15,014 nt of DNA from the NCBI GenBank assembly GCA_964566545.1, contig CAZMIX010000058.1, positions 1-15,014 of the forward strand. The letters are read 5' to 3'. Within the stretch, counting starts at the first letter, position 1; every line of letters begins with the position of its first letter. The translations under genes were made by a program, and so were the position numbers. A model generated the notes under the pieces. That model was not told where the DNA came from. It did not search any database and worked only from the letters and a program-made list of their open reading frames with translations. This stretch comes from JAEYFP01 sp964566545 (GTDB taxonomy: Bacteria; Bacillota; Clostridia; Lachnospirales; Lachnospiraceae). Shown here in pieces: positions 6,850 through 14,550 of this stretch.

Positions 6850-8358
6850 ATGATTGAACAGAGCATTGCCTCTTTGGCAGAATACGCGGTTCAGCAAGGC
6901 CTGATCGGAGAAGAGGAGCGGATTTATTCCGTCAATCTTCTGCTGGAGCTGTTAAAGCTGGACGAGTACGAGGAGCAGGCGGATAAGGAAAAAACGGCGG
7001 AGCTTGCAGGAAATCTGGAGCAGCTTCTTAAGGAAATCTGCGATTATGCATATGAAAACGGGCTGATCGAGGAAAACGGGGTCGTATACCGGGATTTGTT
7101 TGACACAAAGGTCATGAACTGTTTCTGTCCGCGCCCGGGCGAGGTCATTCGTACGTTTCGCGAGAAATATGCGCGCTCTCCAAAAGAGGCGACCGATTAT
7201 TATTATCATTTGTCAAGGGCTTCGGACTATATCAGGGAATACCGGATCGCAAAGGACATAAAATGGACGACTGACAGCGAATATGGCCCGATCGATATGA
7301 CAATCAACTTATCTAAGCCGGAAAAGGATCCGAAAGCGATTGCGGCGGCAAAAAACGCGAAGCAGTCCGGCTATCCGAAATGCCTGCTTTGTGTGGAAAA
7401 TGAAGGCTATGCGGGGCGGATCAATCATCCGGCCAGGGAAAACCACAGAATCATTCCGATTACGATTTGCGGGCAGAAATGGGGCTTTCAATATTCCCCG
7501 TATGTCTATTACAACGAGCATTGTATCGTGCTGAATACGGAACATATCCCGATGTCGATCAATCGGGAGGTGTTTGAAAAGCTGTTTGATTTTCTGCGTC
7601 AGTTTCCTCATTATATGATCTGTACGAACGCGGATCTTCCGATCGTAGGCGGTTCGATTTTGAGCCACGAGCATTTCCAGGGCGGGAATTTTGAGTTTCC
7701 GATGGCCCGCGCAAAAGTGGAGAAAAAGATCGTGATTCCGGGTTATGAAGAGATACAGGCGGGCATTTTGCACTGGCCGCTGTCCGCGATCCGCATCCGC
7801 GGTAAGGATCAGAAGAGGCTTGTGAAGCTGGCGGATCATATTTTAACCGCATGGCGCGGCTATACGGATGAGGAAGCGTTTATTTTTGCGGAAACGGATG
7901 GCATACCTCATAATACGATCACGCCGGTCGCTAGAAAAATCGGGGAATTTTATGAGCTGGACCTGACACTGCGCAACAACATTACGACGCCGGAACGTCC
8001 ACTGGGCGTTTACCATCCGCGCGATTCGTACCATCATATTAAAAAAGAAAACATCGGCGGCATCGAGGTCATGGGACTTGCCATCCTGCCCTCCCGCTTA
8101 AAGGAGGAACTGGAAGCACTTGCTGTATCTATTTTGGATGGCAGAGATATCCGTTCCAGCGAAGCGCTTGAGAAGCATGCGGACTGGGTGGAGGAATTTC
8201 TTCCCCAGTATAAAGGCACACTTACAAAGGACAATATCATGGACGTTCTTAAAGAAGAAACCGGAAAGGTTTTTGTAAAGGTGCTGGAGGATGCCGGCGT
8301 ATTCAAATGCACCGAAGAAGGAAGAAGCTATTTCATGCGGTTTGTGGAGAGCTTATAA
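6850..8358 (+). CDS. galT: UDP-glucose--hexose-1-phosphate uridylyltransferase, class 2
   Basis: GalT transfers UMP from UDP-glucose to galactose-1-phosphate, yielding UDP-galactose and glucose-1-phosphate. With 502 residues it belongs to the longer Firmicute class (galT type 2) rather than the roughly 350-residue E. coli type. The active-site region is GGSILSHEHFQGG with His273 and His275, replacing the HPH signature of the short class. YPKCLLCVENEGYAGR lies upstream and RNNITTPERPLGVYHPR downstream, both characteristic. The N-terminal 110 residues are acidic and helical. It starts 15 bp after galE with a weak ribosome binding site and is the last gene of the operon, ending 17 bp before a strong terminator. 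No lesion is visible. Confidence 0.96.
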   Translation: MIEQSIASLAEYAVQQGLIGEEERIYSVNLLLELLKLDEYEEQADKEKTAELAGNLEQLLKEICDYAYENGLIEENGVVYRDLFDTKVMNCFCPRPGEVIRTFREKYARSPKEATDYYYHLSRASDYIREYRIAKDIKWTTDSEYGPIDMTINLSKPEKDPKAIAAAKNAKQSGYPKCLLCVENEGYAGRINHPARENHRIIPITICGQKWGFQYSPYVYYNEHCIVLNTEHIPMSINREVFEKLFDFLRQFPHYMICTNADLPIVGGSILSHEHFQGGNFEFPMARAKVEKKIVIPGYEEIQAGILHWPLSAIRIRGKDQKRLVKLADHILTAWRGYTDEEAFIFAETDGIPHNTITPVARKIGEFYELDLTLRNNITTPERPLGVYHPRDSYHHIKKENIGGIEVMGLAILPSRLKEELEALAVSILDGRDIRSSEALEKHADWVEEFLPQYKGTLTKDNIMDVLKEETGKVFVKVLEDAGVFKCTEEGRSYFMRFVESL

Positions 8359-8375
8359 AAGGATGGTTATTTCTT

Positions 8376-8404
8376 AAAAAAGCAGCCTGCGCGGTTGCTT
8401 TTTT
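8376..8404 (+). terminator. Intrinsic terminator of the gal operon
   Basis: AAAAAAGCAGCC (8376-8387) pairs with GGTTGCTTTTTT (8393-8404) through a 12-bp stem with one G-U pair and the loop TGCGC, and the right arm supplies a run of six T. It sits 17 bp after the galT stop. Confidence 0.88.
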
Positions 8405-8456
8405 GTTGCACAGGCAATATGGACGCTTTGCCGGCTGCAATTCGTAAATGTTTTCC

Positions 8457-8485
8457 TTGAGTGAATCCCGTTTCAATATTATAAT
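8457..8485 (+). promoter_or_regulatory. Promoter of the zinc-ribbon membrane protein cluster
   Basis: TTGAGT (8457-8462) and TATAAT (8480-8485) are separated by 17 bases. The predicted start near 8492 places the first usable ATG at 8538 and excludes upstream ATGs that fall inside the promoter. Confidence 0.7.
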
Positions 8486-8537
8486 AAGAACAGTACGATT
8501 TTATAAAGTGTGTATTGGCGGGAAGGATATAAGGGTC

Positions 8538-9323
8538 ATGAATCTGATACCAAAAAGAAAAAAACAATGCGCGAATTGTGGAGCAAACTATTCCTACCGG
8601 GAGGCAAAATGTCCGTATTGCGGTACGGTCAATGAAATCGGCGCGGAACGAAAGTATATGGAGCATCTGGAGGATATCCGGGAGGATCTTGAGGATATCG
8701 CGGAGATTCCTGAGAATGTCTATAAAGAAGAAATAAAAAACACCGGTCAAAAAATTTATAAGCCCATCTTATGGGCTGCAGTGATACTGGCAATTATTAT
8801 CGTCGGGTACTGGTATTTTAATGTACATTCTTCAAGCTCCTACAGTAAGGAACAATTGTTGTGGGAACAGGAGACCTTTCCAAAGCTGGATGCATGGTAT
8901 GAGGCGGGAGAATATGATAAAATTCAGGAATTGTTTGCAAATACCGGGGATTATCCGCTTTATGGGTGGAAGCATTATGATTTTATGATGTCCTACGGAG
9001 AATACCAATCTGTCATGTATTATCGGGAATTTCTTCAAAACGGCGACGAGCTGTCAAAAGCGGATAAAGGATTTATATTATATGACAGTCTTTATCTGAT
9101 CCATGAAGACGCCTGTCAGGACAGCTATAAAGAATTCACCGAGGAAGAAAAGCTTTTGATAGGGGAGTATAGTAAGGCTGCAAAACAATTATTATCCGAG
9201 GATATCGGATTGGATGAGCCGCAGATAGAAGCGCTGTATCAGGCCGTATCCGAGGACGGGTATGTAGACTATGATAAGTGTTGTGAATATGTTAAGGAAA
9301 TAGACTGGCAGAGGGGGAAATAA
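8538..9323 (+). CDS. Zinc-ribbon, single-pass membrane protein of unknown function (cluster gene 1)
   Basis: The family is not recognised. The 261-residue protein opens with a basic stretch and a double-CxxC zinc ribbon (Cys11, Cys14, Cys25, Cys28; CANCG...CPYCG). An acidic, probably coiled segment follows (residues 37-70, HLEDIREDLEDIAEI), then one transmembrane helix (about 76-94) and a Tyr/Glu-rich helical domain of about 165 residues. With no signal peptide the ribbon should be cytoplasmic and the C-terminal domain outside. The helical domain begins with an AGEYDKIQELF-like repeat unit also seen in the next two genes. The ATG at 8538 was chosen because the same frame's earlier ATG (8448) precedes the promoter; AAGGA at 8523-8527 is a fair ribosome binding site. 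It leads a run of four tightly spaced genes. Confidence 0.8.
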   Translation: MNLIPKRKKQCANCGANYSYREAKCPYCGTVNEIGAERKYMEHLEDIREDLEDIAEIPENVYKEEIKNTGQKIYKPILWAAVILAIIIVGYWYFNVHSSSSYSKEQLLWEQETFPKLDAWYEAGEYDKIQELFANTGDYPLYGWKHYDFMMSYGEYQSVMYYREFLQNGDELSKADKGFILYDSLYLIHEDACQDSYKEFTEEEKLLIGEYSKAAKQLLSEDIGLDEPQIEALYQAVSEDGYVDYDKCCEYVKEIDWQRGK

Positions 9324-9326
9324 CAA

Positions 9327-10073
9327 ATGAAATGCAAGTACTGCGGTTCCGACATGTCCATAGAGGATGCAAAGTGCAGATATTGCGGGATTGAGAATCC
9401 TTATTATAAGAAGCATAGGGCGGATATGCGAAGCTATAAGGATAAGTTTGAGAAAACAAGGGCGGATGTGTATGAAAAAACGGGCCACTTTACCAAAGCG
9501 ACGGTGAAAATCACAGCGATTGCTATTTTAGTGGCGCTTAATTTGATCGTCCTCTTTATTTTACTCAATTCCTGGAATATCAGCAATTTCATTATAAAAT
9601 ACCAGACGAGGCTCCACGTTGAAGAGCACCGGGAGAAACTGTCCGAACTGGAACGGACGGGAGATTATATAGGGCTTGTAAACTATTATGATTATAAAAG
9701 TCTTTATAGAGTGAATTTATTAGATGAATTCAATAAAATCAAATCGGTCAGCATGTTTTATGATAATATCTATGCCAACATAATGAGAGTAGCCGTGGAA
9801 AAAAATACTTATCGATCCCCGCAGGAATATGCGGCAATGATCAATGAAGATCTGAACAGCATCTATGATTCAATGGAAAAGAAGGAATATGATGATGAGG
9901 AGGAATACTCCGAGGCGCATGTAAAGGCGATGCAGAATGCGCTGGATCAGGTTTATGCGCTGCTGCATACTTATTGTAATGTCAGCAGGGAGGATTTGGA
10001 TCATTTCGCCGATTTATCCCCCGCAAAAAGACAGCTTTTGATAGAGGAAGGAGTCAGCGTTTATGAAGAGTGA
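9327..10073 (+). CDS. Zinc-ribbon, single-pass membrane protein of unknown function (cluster gene 2)
   Basis: A 248-residue protein with the same plan as the preceding gene: zinc ribbon at the extreme N terminus (Cys3, Cys6, Cys17, Cys20; CKYCG...CRYCG), a charged linker, one transmembrane helix (about 60-80), then an external helical domain. That domain has a matching GDY motif (Gly112-Asp113-Tyr114) about 30 residues after the membrane, as in gene 1. The C-terminal half is rich in Glu, Asp and Tyr (KKEYDDEEEYSEAH near residue 190). It starts three bases after gene 1 with GAGGGG at 9311-9316, and its last 11 bases overlap gene 3. It is probably a diverged duplicate of gene 1; function unknown. 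Confidence 0.8.
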   Translation: MKCKYCGSDMSIEDAKCRYCGIENPYYKKHRADMRSYKDKFEKTRADVYEKTGHFTKATVKITAIAILVALNLIVLFILLNSWNISNFIIKYQTRLHVEEHREKLSELERTGDYIGLVNYYDYKSLYRVNLLDEFNKIKSVSMFYDNIYANIMRVAVEKNTYRSPQEYAAMINEDLNSIYDSMEKKEYDDEEEYSEAHVKAMQNALDQVYALLHTYCNVSREDLDHFADLSPAKRQLLIEEGVSVYEE

Positions 10074-10467
10074 TAAATTACAGATATTGAATGTACTGCT
10101 GATCGTGCTGGCGGTGATTCTGGTCATGAATGTTTTTGCAGCAGCAGGCGGTCTTATCGCTAATTTTGAGAGCTATGTGCCAAACGATGAAACAATGCTT
10201 TATTATATAAAAAATGGAGAGTATACAAATTTAATCGATTCTGTCAATACAAAAAAATATGCAAAACCGGACGACTCACAAACCTATGGAGAGCTTTGCG
10301 CAGTCGCCGGATATTTTGAAGCCGCTTCCATGTATCATGCTTATCAGGAAATGGGAGATACTGAAAAAGCGGAGAAGTTTGAGCAGAAAATGGATAAAAA
10401 CAGCGCGCTGCTTGGCGAGTTGAGTTTTGCGAAAGAGGATATCGATAAAAAACTGGGAATCGAATAG
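10063..10467 (+). CDS. Small single-pass membrane protein of unknown function (cluster gene 3)
   Basis: A 134-residue protein with a short basic start, one transmembrane helix or uncleaved signal anchor (about residues 7-32), and a helical external domain. It lacks the zinc ribbon. The external part aligns by eye with gene 1: GEY (residues 52-54) followed at similar distances by a YHAYQEMGD segment where gene 1 has YREFLQNGD, then EKAEKFEQKM, which looks like a TPR-type helix. It overlaps gene 2 by 11 bp and uses AAGGAG at 10048-10053, so translation is probably coupled. It may be a shortened member of the same family acting with the other two. No known function can be assigned. Confidence 0.75.
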   Translation: MKSDKLQILNVLLIVLAVILVMNVFAAAGGLIANFESYVPNDETMLYYIKNGEYTNLIDSVNTKKYAKPDDSQTYGELCAVAGYFEAASMYHAYQEMGDTEKAEKFEQKMDKNSALLGELSFAKEDIDKKLGIE

Positions 10468-10502
10468 AAAAATCGAAAAATAAAAGAATGGAGGCAAATG
10501 AA

Positions 10503-11501
10503 ATGGCAGATGTGTATGCGGCGAGTGAAAGCAGATACGAAAAAATGGTTTATAACCGCGTAGGGAGGAGCGGCTTAAAGTTTCCGGCGGTATCGCTTGG
10601 ATTTTGGCATAATTTCGGAAGCAGGGATAATTTCGATACGATGCGGGCGATGTGCAGGACGGCTTTTGACGCGGGAATCACGCAATTTGATCTGGCAAAT
10701 AACTATGGGCCGGTGTACGGGAGTGCGGAGGAAAATGCGGGCAGGATTTTGAGTGAGGATTTCAAGCCTTATCGGGATGAGCTTGTTATTACGACGAAGG
10801 CCGGCTATGACATGTGGCCGGGGCCTTACGGGGACTGGGGAAGCAAAAAGTATTTAACGGCCAGCCTTGACCAGAGTTTACGGAGGCTGCAGCTGGATTA
10901 TGTGGATATTTTTTATCATCACAGAATGGATCCTAAGACGCCGCTTGAGGAAACGATGGAGGCGCTGGCAGGCATTGTGCACAGCGGCAAGGCGCTGTAT
11001 GCGGGGATATCCAATTATGACAAGGAGTATACGGAAGCAGCGGCGAAGCTTTTACGGGAGTTGCATTGTCCGTTTATCGTAAATCAGAGGAGCTATTCCA
11101 TTTTTAACAGAGCGATTGAGGAGGACGGCGTAAAAGCGTACTGTAAGGAGGCAGGCGTCGGCATCATTGCATTCAGCCCGCTGGCGCAGGGACTTTTGAC
11201 GGACAAGTATCTGCATGGGATTCCATCCGACAGCAGGATCGCAAAGGATGGCCGTTTCTTAAAGGAATCCGCATTAACACAGGAGCGGCTTTCACAGATC
11301 ACAGCCCTGAATGAGCTGGCGTCACAGAGAGGACAGACTTTGGCGCAGATGGCGCTGTCGTGGATATTAAAGGATGACGAGGTCTGCTCGGTATTGATCG
11401 GCGCGTCCAGGCCGGAGCAGATCACAGAAAATATCGGCATCGTTTCCCAAACGAAATTTACGGCAGAAGAGCTGAGAAAGATAGACGAAATCAGCCTATA
11501 A
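10503..11501 (+). CDS. Aldo/keto reductase, YghZ-like
   Basis: An NADPH-dependent carbonyl reductase of the aldo/keto reductase superfamily, 332 residues. The catalytic tetrad is visible: Asp63 and Tyr68 in FDLANNYG, Lys99 in TTKAG, and His140 in VDIFYHHRMD. The inserted WPGPYGDWGSKKYL segment and SYSIFNRAIE, with GIIAFSPLAQGLLTDKYL, resemble the E. coli YghZ (L-glyceraldehyde-3-phosphate reductase) and potassium-channel beta-subunit branch. The start at 10503 was preferred over the in-frame ATG at 10488 because GGAGG at 10490-10494 lies eight bases upstream of it. It follows cluster gene 3 by 35 bp with no terminator between, so it is probably on the same transcript. The physiological substrate is unknown; detoxification of reactive aldehydes is an inference from the family. 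Confidence 0.92.
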   Translation: MADVYAASESRYEKMVYNRVGRSGLKFPAVSLGFWHNFGSRDNFDTMRAMCRTAFDAGITQFDLANNYGPVYGSAEENAGRILSEDFKPYRDELVITTKAGYDMWPGPYGDWGSKKYLTASLDQSLRRLQLDYVDIFYHHRMDPKTPLEETMEALAGIVHSGKALYAGISNYDKEYTEAAAKLLRELHCPFIVNQRSYSIFNRAIEEDGVKAYCKEAGVGIIAFSPLAQGLLTDKYLHGIPSDSRIAKDGRFLKESALTQERLSQITALNELASQRGQTLAQMALSWILKDDEVCSVLIGASRPEQITENIGIVSQTKFTAEELRKIDEISL

Positions 11502-11551
11502 ATTTTTTTGATTGATTGTAAGCATCATTGACTAAATAATAAGTTGCATCA

Positions 11552-11580
11552 AAAAAGCCTGCCTGTAAGACAGGCTTTTT
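11552..11580 (+). terminator. Intrinsic terminator after the aldo/keto reductase
   Basis: AAAAAGCCTG (11552-11561) pairs with CAGGCTTTTT (11571-11580), a 10-bp stem with a 9-base loop and five T at the 3' side. The A-run on the left gives it some activity on the minus strand too. Confidence 0.85.
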
Positions 11581-11630
11581 GCATACTCCTATTGCTTATT
11601 AGCAAGCCTGCAGCTTATTTTAAAATTTTA

Positions 11631-11659
11631 TTGTAACTTTTTAAGATATTTGTTATAAT
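11631..11659 (+). promoter_or_regulatory. Promoter of the TetR-CPBP genes
   Basis: TTGTAA (11631-11636) and TATAAT (11654-11659) are 17 bases apart. The predicted start, about 11666, lies at the beginning of the tandem palindrome that follows. Confidence 0.72.
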
Positions 11660-11663
11660 TACG

Positions 11664-11694
11664 TTGAAATAATTTTCAATGAAATAATTTTCAA
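11664..11694. promoter_or_regulatory. Tandem palindromic operator, probably for the TetR-family regulator
   Basis: The 15-mer TGAAATAATTTTCAA occurs twice back to back at 11665-11679 and 11680-11694. The first copy with T11664 is a perfect 6-4-6 inverted repeat (TTGAAA-TAAT-TTTCAA); the second keeps 5-4-5 symmetry. It covers the predicted transcription start, where a bound dimer pair would block initiation. TetR proteins commonly bind such sites in their own promoters; binding here is inferred. Confidence 0.68.
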
Positions 11695-11716
11695 CAAGAA
11701 AGGAAGTAGAACTAAA

Positions 11717-12292
11717 ATGACAGTGCGGGAAGAACAAAAGGAGAAAAGACGAGAGGTAATTTTGTGGGCGGCTCTGGACTTATTTATAAGAAAGGGGTAT
11801 GGAAATACAAAAATTGCGGATATTGCAAGTGCGGCCGATATGAGCATGGGACTACTCTTTCATTATTATAAATCGAAAGAAAAGCTGTACGAGGAGTTGA
11901 TCCGTATCGGGAGCGAAAAACTTAAAATGGAATTTGCTTTTTCAAACGAATCCCCGCTGTCTGTTTTTCGAACGGCTGCAGAGGATATTTTTGAAATGCT
12001 CGCCAAAAATCCATTCAGTGCAAAGATGTTTGTGCTGATGGAAAATGCGCAACACTCGGATTCTTTACCTCCAGATGTTAAAGAGTTGCTTTTGGAATCG
12101 AACAGACTGGTAAAAAAGAGTATTCCGGTAATAAAAAAAGGCCAGATGCTCGGAGAAATCAGAGCCGGCAACGCAGAGACCCTTGCGATCACATTCTGGT
12201 GTTCTATTCAGGGGATTGCGCAGTATATTGCCTTACGACCTGAGGCCCCCTGTCCCAATTCGGACTTGATAATTTCGCTGCTTGCCGGTTAG
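11717..12292 (+). CDS. TetR/AcrR-family transcriptional regulator
   Basis: A 191-residue regulator. The N-terminal DNA-binding domain is typical: an opening helix (REVILWAALDLFIRKGYGNTKIADIA, about residues 11-35), then the recognition turn AADMSMGLLFHYYKSKEKLYEEL (residues 37-60), where the YYKSKEKL-type segment is the hallmark of the family. The rest is the all-helical ligand and dimer domain, with no ligand predictable. The ribosome binding site AAAGGA (11699-11704) is rather distant, 12 bases from ATG. The tandem palindrome just upstream implies negative autoregulation. The next gene starts 50 bp downstream in the same direction and is the likely co-regulated target. Confidence 0.93.
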   Translation: MTVREEQKEKRREVILWAALDLFIRKGYGNTKIADIASAADMSMGLLFHYYKSKEKLYEELIRIGSEKLKMEFAFSNESPLSVFRTAAEDIFEMLAKNPFSAKMFVLMENAQHSDSLPPDVKELLLESNRLVKKSIPVIKKGQMLGEIRAGNAETLAITFWCSIQGIAQYIALRPEAPCPNSDLIISLLAG

Positions 12293-12342
12293 AAGCGTTT
12301 TCTGAAGTTCTTACCGGACAAATAAAATTAGGAGAATGGATT

Positions 12343-13164
12343 ATGAAAACAAAAAGAAATGTGAGTATTTTTATTGTAGTAACACTGGCGAGTGGGTGGC
12401 TGGGCGTACTGATTGACAGATTGTTGCCGAATCAGCCGGATGGAGATTCCTTAGGTATGGGCTTGTGGTTGATTTTACCATTATTGACTGCCGTCATACT
12501 TACGCTTACCGGCCGTGATAAAAAAGAAACCGGACTCAGGCCGAATTTTAAGGGAAACGGAAAATGGTATTTACTGTCTTTGCTCATTTATCCTGTGATT
12601 ACCGCAGTCACTGTCGGTCCGGCGCTGCTTTTTGACTGTGTGGATGTGTCCGCTTTTACAATCAATGAGTTTCTTTCGCTTGCGGCTTTTTCCATAGCTG
12701 TCAATTTCATCAGAAATATTTTTGAAGAATTTGCCTGGCGCGGCTTCTTAGCGGCAAAACTGATCGATTTAAAACTGAATGACTGGCTCGTCTACTTTAT
12801 TTCCGGGCTTGTGTGGGCGCTGTGGCATGCGGCTTATTATTTCGTATTTTTGCCGGATCAGTATTTCAAAACGATCTCAAGGGGCGGCATGGTTTTATCC
12901 GGCTGTATCCTGATGTTGTGCTGGACCGTGATGTATGTGGAAGTATATCGGCTTACAAAATCCGTATGGCCGTGCGTGCTCATGCATGCGATAGAAGACG
13001 GCATCCCCACCGTTTTAGTCACGACAGGAGGTTTTCTCACCTTTACAGGCGGCCAAGACCTTTGGTGGAATCCTGTCAGCGGGATCGTTGCGACGGTGCT
13101 GTTTCTTGCGATAGGCTTTTTGCTCAGATCGGTCCGAATAAAAAAAGAGTCGCAAATTATATAA
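12343..13164 (+). CDS. CPBP-family (CAAX protease-like) intramembrane protein
   Basis: A 273-residue polytopic membrane protein with about seven to eight hydrophobic segments. The CPBP/Rce1 motifs are in order: EEFAWRGF with Glu128, Glu129 and Arg133; a WALWH segment with His162; and LMHAIED with His215. The last motif usually ends in Asn or a similar residue four places on, and here it is Asp219. In bacteria such proteins act as intramembrane metal-independent proteases, in bacteriocin self-immunity or in processing of membrane proteins; which applies here is unknown. The start has AGGAG at 12330-12334, eight bases before ATG. It sits 50 bp after the TetR gene in a likely two-gene operon. 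No peptide-bacteriocin gene is seen nearby, so an immunity role lacks local support. Confidence 0.9.
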   Translation: MKTKRNVSIFIVVTLASGWLGVLIDRLLPNQPDGDSLGMGLWLILPLLTAVILTLTGRDKKETGLRPNFKGNGKWYLLSLLIYPVITAVTVGPALLFDCVDVSAFTINEFLSLAAFSIAVNFIRNIFEEFAWRGFLAAKLIDLKLNDWLVYFISGLVWALWHAAYYFVFLPDQYFKTISRGGMVLSGCILMLCWTVMYVEVYRLTKSVWPCVLMHAIEDGIPTVLVTTGGFLTFTGGQDLWWNPVSGIVATVLFLAIGFLLRSVRIKKESQII

Positions 13165-13247
13165 AATTTTTCTGTATGAAAATAACCTCCTGTGCAGAAT
13201 TTCCATGGTAGACAATAGGATTTTATATGTATTTTAAAAATTCGTAT

Positions 13248-13256
13248 TGCTATAAT
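13248..13256 (+). promoter_or_regulatory. Extended -10 promoter of the ChvE-like gene
   Basis: TGCTATAAT (13248-13256) is an extended -10 element. No good -35 is seen at the right distance, which is usual for this promoter type. Start is predicted near 13263. The roughly 50-base leader contains a small GCGGC-TAT-GCCGC hairpin (13276-13288) just before the ribosome binding site. Confidence 0.55.
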
Positions 13257-13313
13257 TTATCTGTAGTTAAGGAATGCGGCTATGCCGCTAATCATGAAGG
13301 AGGATATTTTAGT

Positions 13314-14480
13314 ATGAAGAAGAAATTGTTAAGCGCGTTACTCAGTGTAACAATGGTAGCAAGCCTGCTTGTTGGCTGTGGCAGTGCAGCAGCGCCTGCA
13401 ACGCCGGATGCAGCGGCAGAAGCACCTGCGGCAACGGAAGAAGCTGCTCCGGCAGAGGAAGCAGAAGCACCCGCAGCTTCAGGCGGAAAGAAAGTTGCTG
13501 TAGCAATGCCTACCCAGTCATCGGAAAGATGGATCAATGACGGTGCAAACATAAAGGAAAAATTGGAAGCACTCGGATATGAAGTAGACCTTCAGTACGC
13601 AGAGGATGATGTTCAGGCTCAGGTTTCCCAGATCGAGAATATGATCGCAAGCGGCGCTAATTGTCTCGTTATTGCAGCGATCGACTCCTCCGCACTTGTA
13701 AATGTAGAAGCACAGGCTAAGGAAGCCGGTATCCCGATTATTGCTTATGACCGTCTGTTAATGGATACGGACGCTGTTTCCTACTATGCAACCTTCGATA
13801 ATAAGGGTGTTGGTACGGCAATCGGTAAGTATATTGAGGAAGCAAAGGATCTCGCTAATGCGGAAGCGGACGGGAAGTCCTATACGATCGAGTTCTTCAT
13901 GGGATCTCCTGATGATAACAACGCAGTTATGTTATACAACGGTTTGTTGGAAGTTCTTCAGCCATACCTTGACAATGGCGTACTTGTTTGCGAATCCGGC
14001 AGAACATCCTTTGATGATACGTGTATCTTAAGATGGTCCCAGGAAACAGCTCAGCAGAGCTGCGAGAACTACCTGACAGGTTTCTACGCTGACAAGAAGC
14101 TGGATATTTGTGCAACAGCATTTGACGGCTTTGCATATGGATGTAAGGCAGCGCTCGAGGGCGCAGGCTATAAGGTTGGCGTTGACTGGCCGTTGATCAC
14201 AGGACAGGATGCAGAGCTTATGGCAACAAAGAACATCATCAGCGGTGCTCAGACAATGTCTATCTACAAAGACACACGCCTCCTTGCTGAAAAGTGCGTA
14301 ACGATGGTTCAGGCAGTTCTGGAAGGTGCAGAGCCTGAAATCAACGATACGGAGCAGTACAACAATGGTAAGATCACGGTTCCTTCTTACCTCTGCACAC
14401 CGGTAGCTGTTGACCAGAGCAATTACAAGGAAATTATCGTTGACGGCGGATACTATACGGAAGCACAGTTAGCTGAGTAG
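13314..14480 (+). CDS. chvE: ChvE-like multiple-monosaccharide ABC transporter binding lipoprotein
   Basis: The extracytoplasmic receptor of a CUT2 sugar importer, 388 residues from ATG 13314. The start is fixed by GAAGGAGG at 13296-13303; an upstream in-frame ATG at 13227 lies before the promoter. The lipoprotein signal ends in LVGC with Cys22, followed by a low-complexity Ala/Pro/Glu tether (about residues 24-56). The mature domain, from KKVAVAMPTQSSERWINDG, is a periplasmic-binding type 1 fold. ERWINDG, DSSALVNVEAQAKEAGIPIIAYDRLL and GVDWPLITGQDAE match the ChvE/MmsB-partner family, which binds glucose, galactose, xylose or arabinose. The ATPase gene of the same system follows, so galactose uptake through it is possible. 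Codon choice is strongly uniform (GCA, GAA), suggesting high expression. Confidence 0.93.
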   Translation: MKKKLLSALLSVTMVASLLVGCGSAAAPATPDAAAEAPAATEEAAPAEEAEAPAASGGKKVAVAMPTQSSERWINDGANIKEKLEALGYEVDLQYAEDDVQAQVSQIENMIASGANCLVIAAIDSSALVNVEAQAKEAGIPIIAYDRLLMDTDAVSYYATFDNKGVGTAIGKYIEEAKDLANAEADGKSYTIEFFMGSPDDNNAVMLYNGLLEVLQPYLDNGVLVCESGRTSFDDTCILRWSQETAQQSCENYLTGFYADKKLDICATAFDGFAYGCKAALEGAGYKVGVDWPLITGQDAELMATKNIISGAQTMSIYKDTRLLAEKCVTMVQAVLEGAEPEINDTEQYNNGKITVPSYLCTPVAVDQSNYKEIIVDGGYYTEAQLAE

Positions 14481-14513
14481 TCGGCTGACAACAGGATCAT
14501 TGTGAGAAAAGTA

Positions 14514-14550
14514 AGGGTGGCGGCAGGTTTGCTGCCACCCTGTTTCTTTC
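14514..14550 (+). terminator. GC-rich hairpin with U-rich tail after the ChvE-like gene
   Basis: AGGGTGGCGGCA (14514-14525) pairs with TGCTGCCACCCT (14530-14541), 12 bp with one G-U and a GGTT loop, followed by GTTTCTTTC. It resembles an intrinsic terminator, but the ATPase gene downstream has no other evident promoter, so partial termination, which would leave the binding protein in excess, is likely. Confidence 0.65.

Noticed and set aside
7309..7839. Minus-strand reading frame of 176 codons within galT.
   Set aside because: It is antisense to a well-supported gene, rich in Arg, His and Ile as expected of a reverse-frame shadow, and has no recognisable domain.
8448..8537. N-terminal extension of cluster gene 1 from ATG 8448.
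   Set aside because: The ATG lies upstream of the -35/-10 elements and the extension has no ribosome binding site; 8538 is the better start.
13227..13313. N-terminal extension of the ChvE-like protein from ATG 13227.
   Set aside because: It precedes the extended -10 promoter element and would bury the lipoprotein signal peptide; the strong ribosome binding site supports 13314.
13257..13313. Riboswitch in the leader of the ChvE-like gene.
   Set aside because: Only a 5-bp hairpin is present in a leader of about 50 bases, too short for a known aptamer.
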